The translations under genes and the position numbers were made by a program. From Firm-04 sp045642925 (GTDB taxonomy: Bacteria; Bacillota; Clostridia; Oscillospirales; Ruminococcaceae): a stretch of DNA of 64,000 nucleotides. The notes under the pieces are model-generated. The model searched no databases and was not told the origin of the DNA. It saw nothing but the letters and a program-made list of their open reading frames with translations. Positions within the stretch are counted from its first letter, which is position 1. Each line of letters starts with the position of its first letter. Where the stretch lies: the NCBI GenBank assembly GCA_045642925.1, contig JAZUJW010000011.1, forward strand, positions 12,481 to 76,480, given 5' to 3'. Positions 6,355 to 18,300 of this stretch are shown here, in pieces.

Positions 6355-9300
6355 TTATTCTCCTTTCTCATCGTAATTACCAAATACGATATCCGTATAG
6401 TAGATCTCGATATTGCCGGTTGTAGTGTTCATGACGATCAGGTAACCTCTTGCATAAACATTACAATCTTCATTCGAAGTCATGTCGAAGTGCAGTGTCA
6501 GTGTGCCGCTGTTTTCCATATTGGAAGCAACATACTTCAAGATTTCTGCATTCTCCAGCACCATGTTTTCTTCTGTGCCGACAGTACCATCTTTGTAATA
6601 CAGCATACCATATTCTAAAAGTGCGTAGTCATCAGTCACATCTCTGGATACTGCAACTGCGACTTTATGCTGTTCGTCTGTGCCTTCGCCAAGCGTTTCG
6701 GAAATCATAGTAAGTACCATCATGGTCGGTTTTGCTTCGATGGAAGGTGTTTCCTCTGCGCCGCAGTAAATTGCATAAATTGCAATGTCTGCAACAGACT
6801 TCACATTGCAGGATGTTTGATAGGAATACACGCTGCTGCCGTCTGCATCCAGCGACCAGTACAGGAATTGTCTGCCTTCCACAGTCGGTGCGGTCAGTGC
6901 GAGATTGCCGCCCATCGGAACTGCGGAATTGCTCAGCGATGCATCTTCTGTGCCGTCCACATAAACTGTGATGCTGTTAGTTTCAGTGGTCTTTTCGTAC
7001 ACAGCCGTGATGGTAACAGAAGTCTGCTTGCCGAACAGTGCTTCGATTTCTTCTGTGGTTGCTTCTGTTTCGCCATCCAGCGACCAGTACAGGAATTGAT
7101 AGCCAAGCATTGCAGGAAGCGTAGGATAGTTGTCAAGGGAATCGCCTGCGCCGTAGATGGCATTCCCAAGCGTCTGGTCATAAGGTCCACAGAATGCAAC
7201 ATAGGTCAACTGTTCGTTTACATCGGGCGTGGTAATCAGTACGATTTGCATATCGTGACGAATGGTGATCGTCAATGTCGGTTCAGTGCCAAGCAGTTTG
7301 CCGTTTCCGTCTTCCCACTTGCAGAAGTGTTCGGTATCCATAGCCGACAATGTCAGCGTATCGCCAAGGAATACAGATTCGGTACTGCTGGTCTTTGCGT
7401 CTACCTCAGAACCAACGAGATATTCACCGCCGCCAATCGAGGAAATCTGAACCAACACACCACTTTCTGCGGTATACTTTGCATACAGTGTCACGTCTGC
7501 TTCGGCAGTAAATTCATACGAAGGATCTGTACTCAGACAATTTGTAAACGTATCGTCATCATACCAGCCTTCGAAGCGATAGCCGTCTGCCCCGAACGCA
7601 CTGACATAAACCATTGCGCCGTACATATAGGTATCATCGCCGTAAAGATTTGCAATATCGGTTTTTGTGCCGTCCGTTGCGATCAGCGTGACTTTTGCGT
7701 AACCCTTCACAACAGTAAAGGAGTAATACCAGCCATCTTCCACTGTAATGGCGTCAGATGCGGTCAGTGCGTCACCGGATTCTGTCAGGATCTCTGCAAA
7801 TGTGTAACCGTTCGGGAGCAATTTCTGGAGTGCTTCCAGTGTAATGTCTGCACCGACTGCAAAACTGCCGCTTGCGATCCTGTCATAATTGGCGTCATAG
7901 AGTGTGACATTGGACATCAGGTCTTCCCAGCCGGCATAAAGGGTCACATTGCCGAAATCGCCATTAATAGCAGAATCAGTCAGCATTGTCTGATAGCCTT
8001 GCGCATCTTCCATCAACCAGCCGGTGAAATAGCAGCCTGCTTTGACCGGTGCGGGAATGATTGTGATTTCAGAAGGTTTGTAGGTTTCGGGGTACGTTTC
8101 GTTTTCTGCTTTTTCGCCGTCATTCAGTACGTAGGAGATGGTATAGACGTTCTCATCGTAATTCGGAACTGCGGTGAGATTGCCGAATGTGCCTGCGGGC
8201 AGTTTGTTGTCTGTGCCGATGGTAATGGGATTGCCGCTTTCATCGGTCACATCCCAGTGATTGAACGTAAAGCCGTCCAAGTTGTCAGGTGTCAGCACAA
8301 CACCGTTTTCACTTCTGGTCATTTCAATGTCATAGTTTACAACGGTTTCACCATCGACCTGAATGGTATACATGATCGGTGTCCATTTTGCTGTCAGAAC
8401 CAGATCGCCGGTCGTGGCTTCTTCCACAGTATACGGATTGAATACAGAACCTTCTCCTTCTGCCCAGCCGTTGAAGGTATAGCCGTCCTTGGTTGGGGTT
8501 TGCAGAATGAATGGTGTATCGCTTGTGGAATAGAACGCAGGGTTGGGATTGGCTCCTGCAAAGCTGCTGTCTTCCAGACCATGATAGGTGATGGAATAGC
8601 TGTAAGTGTCAAACATTGCTGTCAAGGTCACATCGCCCTTGGTACCTGTCGGAATGCAGTTCTCTGTCAATGTCAGCGCACCGTTCTTGGTTTCTGCCAT
8701 CCAGCCGAGGAATTCATGTCCAATCGCTGAGAGTGTCGGCAGCTGAGCGCTTTCCTTGAAGTTGTAACTTTCAACCTTTGTACCATCGAATTCGCACTCA
8801 AACTCGGTCGGGTAATTGTAGGTAATGGTAAATGCATGGAGCTGCCACGGGGTTTCCACGGTGATCTTGCCTGTGTTCGAACCGATCGAAACGTGCGTGT
8901 AATTCACAAGGTCGTCATCGGTCAGATCGCCGCAGTCATAACCCGTTGCATCGGGGTCAAGTGTCGGATATGTTACATAGAAGTCATCCGCACCGGGGAT
9001 ATAAGTGGTAGGATTCGGATTTTCGATTTCTTCCGGCCAGTTCAGGTATTCGATCACCTGCGTATTGGCGCTCCATTTGGAATAAACCGTAATATCCTCA
9101 GTGCCCATCACTGCATTGGTAAAGTCGAACGGTTTTTGGCACGCTTCGTCAGCAAACCAGCCTTCAAAGATGTAGCCAAAGCGTTCAGGGTCTTCCGGCT
9201 TTTCAATTTTTTCGCCCAACAGATAGCCGCATGGATAACCGTATTCGAAATTGACCGTATGAACATTGGGCTGGAAGTACAGATAGATTTCAGTGGTTTC

Positions 9301-12300
9301 ATCGCCGCTGATGATAATTGCATCTTCCGCAGTAATGGTCATATTGTCGATTGCGACTTTACTGAGCACTGCGTCTTCTACAAGGGATTCAAATGCTTTG
9401 CGCTGTTCAGCGGAAAGTTCTTCCCATGCAGTTCCGATATAGACTTTGCTGTCCTGATAGAGATAATCCTCATCAGTAGGACGCTTGACGAACCACGATA
9501 CCTTATATTCGGTATTCTGATTTGCCTGCCAGATTGCTTTCAGCTGAATGCCGCGGCTGTCGGTACCTGCGGGAATGACGATGTTGTGACAGCCTGCTTC
9601 TTCCGCTTCAGTCACCTGCACTTCAAAGTCACTGCAATTTTCCCAGCCCATAAAGTCGTAGCCTTTCTTGACAGGGTCGGAAAGGAGGATCGTTGCGCCT
9701 GTGTCCATCGGATACGTGAGAATCGGGCCGGCAGCGAGTGCATTTACCCATTCACCGCCGTCCGGATCTGCATAAGCAGTACCCTTTTCGCTGTTCCAGT
9801 TTGCGATGATCAACAAGTTGCAGGGATTTTCTCTCGGAACTATGATTGCACCGTTGCTGATAACAGAATCGTAAAGGGTTTCGCCTGTGTCTGCATTCTG
9901 AACTGTCCACTTTGCGAAAATCGAATTGCTGCGGAATGCAGTGCCAAGCGGAATGACAGCATCTTCTGTGGTGTATTCTGTCAATGCGCCGTCAGCACTG
10001 ACAAGTGTGCCGCCGTACAATTCATAGGTGATGGTGTATTTGCCGATTGCCCATACTGCTTCGAGAGCAAGTTCTCCGTAAGAACCCTTTTCGACCGTGA
10101 CTTCGGTTTGCAGTTCTTCAGAACCGATCACACGCCAGCCAAGGAAGATGTAGCCTGTACGAACAGGATTGGTGAGCGTGAAGGACTCTGTCAGGTTCGT
10201 GTAGGAGTCGGGGTTCGAAGCACCTTCGGGCAGTGTGCCGCCGTTCAGGTCGTAGTAGATCGGATAATCTTTGTCTGCCCATACTGCATTCAGCACGATG
10301 CCCATTTCTTTGAGGTTTTCGTAGTGTGGAGCAAAGTTTTCTTTCGGTGCAGCATTCAGCAGTTTGACAACGCCTTCCGAGCTGACAGGCTGATACGATG
10401 CAGCAGCCTTTGCATCTTCCGTGCTCAGTTCACATTCAGTATAGGTTTGGAGGTCATAGAACTGTTCGGATGTCCAGCCGAGGAAAGCAATGCCATCGGT
10501 TCTGGTCGGGTCTTCCACTGTAATGGAATTGAGAATGCTGTAAACCAGCGGATTCAGAACGGTTCCTGTTTCGGGAACCAGTTCGCCGGATGCATTCTTG
10601 GTCGTTTTGATTTGGGTGGTTGTGACAAGATTGCCGCCGTTCAGGTTGTAGGTGATGTAATAGGGCTTTGCTTTCCAGTGTGCGGTCAGGGTAATGGCGG
10701 GCATTGCATTGGTGCTGTCGAGCGTAACCGACTGCGTCAGATTGCCTGCTGCCACGGCACCAAGCTTCTGGTCGCAAGTCCAGCCGTCAAAATCATAACC
10801 GGTTCTGTACGGTGCAGCAATCGTCAGTGTTCCATCCGAGGATGGATTGAACATTGTTACGGAATTCGGATTGGTTGCAGGATGCAGTGTATCACTGCCG
10901 TCATTCATATCATAGGTGATCTTGCATTCTGTCAGATTGAAGACTGCTGTGATATACAGGTCTGAACCGGGCTGCGGCAAACGGAGCATTTGTGCATTGC
11001 CGAGCTGATAATGTTCATTTGTACTGAGAACGAATACATCCCATCCGTCAAACGTGCAGCCTTCTTTGTCGAAGGAGAGCAGGTCGTAGTATTTGCCTTT
11101 GAGTACATCTTCATAAGTATACTCGGTGATCAGGTCTTCCACTTTGCCATACGTTGGCGTGCCGCCGTTCAGATTATACAGGATCGTATAGGTCAGCGGC
11201 TTCCAGTTGGCTTTCAGAGAATAGCTGACCAGTGGATCAGTACGGGGAACGCTTGTCGCCTTTACGTCGGAATCGCCGATCGTCCAGCCATCAAATACAT
11301 AGCCTTCCTTCAGCGGGATGGGCAAACCGCGCTCTGCTGTCATGATTGTGTACTCCTCCGTCAGCGGGCTGAGTACCTTGCCGCCCTGCAAGTCATAGTG
11401 AATCTCATACCGATTGAGTTCCCATTCAATGGTAACGGTAATGGGTTCTTCCTTACCGCTGACTTCAACGATCTGTTCTTTTGCGGTGTAGCCGTATCTG
11501 TACGGAAGAATCAGTGCGAAATCAGGGGTATCTGCGGTATAAAATGCAGGGTTAGGATTCTCATCCCCTTCAGGCCAGTTCACATAGGTAATGGGATAGC
11601 GTTTTTGTGTCCATTCCTTGGGGTAAATGTAGAAATCATTCTTTTCGCCGAACACTGCGGCAACGGTCTTGGTGTCGCCGAATGTGAAGTCCCAGCCATT
11701 GAACGTGTATCCGTCTTTGGTCGGATTGGTTGTCGGCTTTGCAATGACATCATTGTAGTGCAGTGTCACGGTCTTGAATTCCTGAACAGAACCGTGTTCC
11801 ATCATGAAATGTACGGTGTAATCCTGATAGGAATAGTAGACGTTGAAGGTGTTGAGCGTTTTGGCAGTAATGGCAATGTCATCCAGATAACCATATGCCG
11901 TGTCATCACCTGCCAGTGAAATGTGGTCAAACTGATAAACATTGGTGTCGGGCGTATACGAACCGCGCATTCCGCCGTAGTACAGCATGGTGTCATAGGT
12001 CGTCTTGGCGTCGTCCGTATGCGAAAGCGTCCAGCCGCCGTTGCCGTCACTGACGTAATATTTGAGCTGATACTGTGCTTCGGTTTCTGCGTCTTCTCCG
12101 CTTTCGGTCTTCCAGATCGCTTTCAGTGTGACCGCCTTCTTGACCGTCATTTCGAAACTGGTGGAAATTTTGCCGATTTCTTCGCTCTGCCAGCCTGCGA
12201 AATGATAGCCGCTTCTGGTCGGAATGGGGATTCTGACGGTTTCGCCATAGCTTGCGGATGCAGGATATGTGCCTGTGCCTGCGATACCGTCATTGAAATT

Positions 12301-15300
12301 GTAGGTAATGCTGTAAGTGATTTTGTTGTATACTGCATGGAGTTCAATTTTGCCGGAATATTTTGAAAATTCCAGCTTGGTGACTGTGGTTGCTTTGCTG
12401 TCTGTGCCGATGACTTCCCAGTGGTCGAATGCCCAGACATCATCGCTTGGCAGTGTCGGCAGGGTAAAGTCGGCATCCGTCACCTGATAGGTTTCCGGAA
12501 TATCGGCTTCCACAGGGTTGATGGACTGTCCATCGCTGCTGTAACGAACTGCGCTGATGGGATACTCCTGATAACTCCACTTCGCATACAGCGTCACATC
12601 ACCTGCTGCGTGTGTTGAATCGATCCGGCGTACACGAACATCTTCTGCACTCGGTTCGGCAGCTTCATACCAGCCGCGGAACAGTGCATCTGCCTTGGTC
12701 GGTACAGCGGTAATGGAGGCAGATTTTTCGAACGACCATTCGCTGACTGCACCTTCCGGCATTGTGCCGCCCTGTGCATGATAGGTGATGCGATAGGTGA
12801 CAGGTTCCCAGACTGCATACAGCGTGATGCTCCAACTGAGATCCGTTTTGCCGAACGTGATGTCAGCGGGCTGCTTGACCTCTTCCGAGCCTGCACGCTG
12901 CCAACCAACAAAGCGATAGCCTGTTTTAGTCGGGATTTCAGTCGGGATGCTTGTGTTGCTCACATTGTAGATATGCTTCAAGGGTTCTGCGATGCTCCAT
13001 GCACCGCCGTCCAGATCAAAGGAGATGGTGTATTCGGCATTGCCCCAGACTGCATACAGCGTTGTGATTTCGTTGGATGCTTTGGTGGTTTCGGTGATAT
13101 TGACTTCGCCGTCTGCTTCCGTACTCCAGCCGAGGAACGTATAGTGTGTTCTGGTCGGATTATACTGCGGGAATACATACGGCTGATCGTAGGACTGTGT
13201 CACGGTTTTGCTGTAATCGCAAGGGTCTGCTGCATCTGCGTTGCCAACAAACCTGACGGGGAATGCATGGATGATGCGTGCATAATACACAGCATTTTCA
13301 ACGATCTGCTGTGTGCCGGTGATCGGTTCGCCTGTAAAATCAGGATTGTCATACCAGCCAAGGAATACTGCACCATCATACATTGCAGGTGTCGGAAGTG
13401 TAAAGTCGGTATGCGCTTTCAGTGTACGGACTGCGCTTGCGCTGGAATAACCTGTTTCGACATCATATTTGCCGGACAAGGTCTTATACTGACCGTCTTT
13501 CACTTTCAGTCTGTTGTAGTCATCCCAATACAGTGTGACCTTTACGTCAGTCTTTTCAAAGACCGCTTCGTAAGTACCGCAAGTATTACTGGTCACTCTC
13601 ATCTTCATGGATGCCGTAGAAGGTCTGCCGGATGGCATATATTCCTGCGTGATCCATTCGTTTTTCTCTGTATGTGCCCAGCCAAGGAAACGATAGCCGG
13701 GGAGATTGAGCTTTTCATTTGCAAGCGTCAATTCCTCAGGAAGTACGAATGTGTCATGTGCTGCTTTGCTGTATGTTTTCGAAGTGTACAGCACTTCACC
13801 GGTCGCGGGGTCTTTGACTACAAAATTGAACGGGTAATATGCTTCTTTCAGATAGTAGTCAATTACAGTATCGCCTTCCGACTGTACCACAAATGATTCC
13901 GGCGTTTTTTCATAGTCTGTTTCACAGCCGGGCACTTCATAGTAGTACTGCGGGAACATTTCAATGACCTGTTCGCTAAAACCGGAAGTGATTGTAGGAG
14001 AATAATTTGTCTTGAAACCATTCTCGTCTATCAGCAAGTGATTGATGGTGATTTGATGCGACATTGCACGCAGGTTTGAACGGTAAATATAGGTCAGGGT
14101 ATTGGTTGTCGCATCATATTCTGTCCAATCACTGTTTTCCAGATGAGAAGGCATGAATGCGGGAATGAGATAGTACGGGTAAGGCTGGTGGCTGTTACAG
14201 TACGGGCCGTTTTCCACATTGCAGGAAAATCCGTCCAGCCAGTAACCTTCCGGATGTTTTGTATCTGCGCCGAATTCCGCATCATTCGGATCACTCAGCG
14301 CACTGCCGCATCCATCCGTCGTACCGAAATCCAGTGTTGCGTAAACATATTCTTCACCTTCCGTCATCTGCTTGTCCAGAGATTCCGTGAATACGACACG
14401 AATATTCAGATTATCCGGTCTTGCGCTGGATTCGGTTGCCCCAAGCGTGATTGTATTCTGATACCATGTCCGCAGACCACCGATGCGAAAGACTGTGTCC
14501 ATGGGCGTGACAAATGAACGGTCTTCCGTAATCAAATCGGCAATCGCTAGATTTTCAGCGTAACAGCAATCTTTTTCAAGGAGCTCTTCCATTGTGAAGT
14601 AGTCGCCGCCAAATGATTCAATGTATGCGCTCGTAATTTTGTGTTGATGTTCGCTGCAATTGACAGTCACCGGTACGTACATCGGTACGGACTTCACTTT
14701 GAATTGAACCACAACATTCCTTGCGGGCATACGCTTTTCATTTGGTTTATCACCCGCTTTGGAAGTCAGCGAATCAAAGTCGTTTGTGTCATACCAGCCG
14801 GTAAATTCATAGCCTACCAGTTCATGACTGATTGATTTTATATCACGCAGAGAACACGGGCAACCATTTGTGAAGTTGTCAGAGAATTCCAGAACCGTGC
14901 TGTACGGTCTGTTTGTAATGAGATTGCCGTTTTCATCCACTGCCTGATATACGATCGGATATGAACGGCGTGAAGTGTAGTAAATGTCAACAATGTCGTT
15001 GGCAATTTCGTTGTCAGCAGGTGTTACCGTTGCCGTTACACCATTCTTGTCTGTCATCATATATGTTGTCTTTTCACCGTAGATGTCCTTGGTCACCTTG
15101 ACGTTGGCAATTTTCATCGAGTAGGTACCACGATCAACCAGTGCACTATCCGTATCATCAAATGCTTTGAATGCGCCCCATTTTTTCAATGTTGCCATGC
15201 TGATTTCCGCATCGGATACAATGTTCTGTTTATCGCCTTCGGAATAATAGGAAAGTGCATCGTTTTCGCCAACCAGTTCATATCCGTCGCCGTCCGGATT

Positions 15301-18300
15301 CAGCAGATAGTGACGAACATGAATTTTCTGCGGGTTCGGTTCAGCGATCATCTCAAACTGAATATTCTCCCACAGCCATGGTTCTGTTTTGCCATCTTCG
15401 GGATGGATCGCTTCCGGGATGTAACTGTTGTCGGCAGGTACCCATGCCCGTCGTATGCAGGTCTTATCGACCCACATCCAACTATGGTTGATAATTTCAC
15501 CGTTCAAGACTTTGTCTACCCTGCGCCATTGGGAAACGATGTAGTCTTCAAATCCCAGCTTGAACGGCTGCCAGCCTTTAAAGGTATAGCCGACAATATG
15601 CGGGTCGGCTCGCTTTTCAAGCAGATGTTCGTCAATCAGCGCGGTTTCCGGCATATAATACATACCGCTGATATTCTCATCTGTCCCGATATGATGCCGA
15701 ACCGGTTTTGCGAAATAGTCTGTCTGAAAACCGACATAATGTCCAAGTGTCGACTGGTCTACCGTAATGTGCAGGATCTTATAATACGTTTTGCCTCTGA
15801 CCAGTACGCCGCCCGGAATCTTATACGTCATTTTGACATCCACAGTATAATACGGCATTTGCTTCGTCTGATCGAAATCCAGATAGATTCGCTCAAAAGA
15901 TTTTACTTTGTCGAAATCCTGTTCTGTGTTGTCAAGGAAAATCTTTGAGGCTTCGTATTTTTCACCCAGTGATTCATAATTCGTGATGATGCCTTTGCCC
16001 TTGATTCCTGCGTTTATTTGCGCTGTAGTTGGAACAAACAGCTGATTGTCACTGATTGTTTCATATGTGAATTCATCTGCTTCCGGAATATATGGCACAA
16101 CATCACCGCTGCGCATATCCAGCGCAAAGATCATGCGTTCCTCTTTGGGGATATCAATGTAATGACCTGTCTGCGTTGTCAATGTGATGGATTCTTCCAG
16201 CGTATCTTTCACATTGTAAAGCGGATTGCCGTCCTTATCTTCCTTTCCGGTTGCCTCGGCAAGTCCGCGTATCTGATACCGCGTACCGAGAGAAATCAAA
16301 GGAATTGTCAGGTCGTAGATCGTTTTTGATGTACTGAATGCGCCCTTTCCGACTTGCGCACCGAGGGAAATATCCAGCACAAAGCGCATATCAAAAAAGA
16401 CACCGCCCTGGAATTGTACGGATTCTTGCCGCAGGTTATCAATATTCAGATATCCGTACAAATACAAAACGAATTCAAATCCGGCTTCCACCATGATACT
16501 GATACTATCCAGATCCGTACTGATCGCACCGACCGATAGTTCAAGATATAGTGCCGGTTTCAAGCCGAAAACGCCGATTGCATAAAGTGAAAACTGGGAA
16601 TGCGGCTTCTGAATATCCGTCGTGGATGTCGTAGCATCACAGTCCGCCAGATCGAAATGCGCATTGTATCTGCGTACATAATCATAATTGAATTCAGCGC
16701 CGATTTCGATCGTGCCGCAAACACTGAGTGTAAATCCGATTTCCAGCTTTAATTCCACGAGGTACATATAGTTTGGTTTTGCTTCAAGCAATACGATCTT
16801 GACCAGCGGCATCCATGTGTCACCGACACTGTCAACGATCTTCTTGTATGCTTTCTCAAAGTCGCTGAGTGTGTTGGCTGTCGGAACAGGGTCATCGTCA
16901 TCTCCGATGATGTGTTCGACAATGGACTTGTCGTCCGCTTCCCAAGGAATATAATCGCCCTGACTGGTTTTCTGATCCCACTCTGCGTATTCTTTGAATT
17001 CCTTCAATTTCGGCATGATGTCAGTGCTGATTTTTTTCAGGGTATCTTCATACTGCTTCATGGAATCCGAAACTTTAATTTCGCCCCAGTCCAGCGCATC
17101 ATCTTCGTAGCCTGTGGAAATATTCAGTGCACCCTTAAGATTGCTCCAAGAACCAACATCAATGCTGACGTTCGCAATCAGATCCACAGGGACGCAAAAC
17201 CACCAGTCAATATCAATATCCACATTCTGATCGATATAGACTTCCTGTGTTACGGCAAGCGAAAAATCAACGACGACTTTGCCTTGTCCTTCACGCTTTG
17301 AATCTTCTCCGATTTTTTTCGAGAATGTGAAGTTCAGGATTGAAACTTCGATTTGCCCGCGGAATTCTGCCGTAAAGCCGACACCGCTTCGCTTGAAATG
17401 CTTCAGATCACGATAGAATTCCGGCTTGAAAGAAAGCTTTTTCAGCTCCACTTTTACTTTGTCGGTCTTGTTTGTACCATCCAGCAATTTTTCATCGCTG
17501 GAAAAGTCCAGACCCATCGCATCAAAGTCCAGCATATCGCCATTGAGAAGCTGGTTGTTTTCATCTATCGCCAGCGTTGTGGAAAGGTCGATGCCTTGTT
17601 CGGCAAGTTCCGCCGTCACTTTTTCGTCCTTCAAAGCACCCATCAGCAGCGGTGTTTTGTCAGCTTCCTCAAATTCCTCTGCTGCAAGACGTTCCACTTC
17701 GTCTTTGTGTTCGTCAACAAAGCTTTGCGGAACATCGTACTCCTGCGTGGCATGGACTTGCAATTTTGACTGTACTTCTTCAATCGAAGAAGCAGTATAG
17801 CCGATCACAAGCTGTTTTGGCGCTTCGGTATCATCCGTCATGGTGATATCGGTAATACGCACGATTTTCGGTGAATTCATGTTTGCTTCGGAAACATTGC
17901 CGTCCTCAACCGTATACAGTGCGATAAAGTCGCCAACTTCAACTTTGCTGTTCTCATCCAGCTGTAAACTGCCGTAAGTTACCGATGACCAGTTCATCAT
18001 AAACGGCAATGAACTGTTCGCGTCAAATGTAAGTGCATCTTCCGCCAGTGTCAGACGGTTTCCGTCATTCGGTTCCATATCAGCCTGATCGCTCATTGGA
18101 ACGACGATCGGAACGTCCACAATATCCATCGGGTCTGCCATATGGTAATAGAACGTGTAATTATCTTCGATACGGTCGATCACCATGTAGCTTCCTTCAT
18201 CCTCGTTCAGCAGATTGTTCACATCAGCGGCACTTTCCTGCGGAGAAGTACCTCTGTAAATGCAAACTTTATCGCCGACCTTCGGGAGTTTGTTACCGGT

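Noticed and set aside
6667..10965. Very long plus-strand frames opposite the giant gene
   Set aside because: They are Cys/His/Ile-rich antisense shadows of repeat codons, without signal, start site or family.
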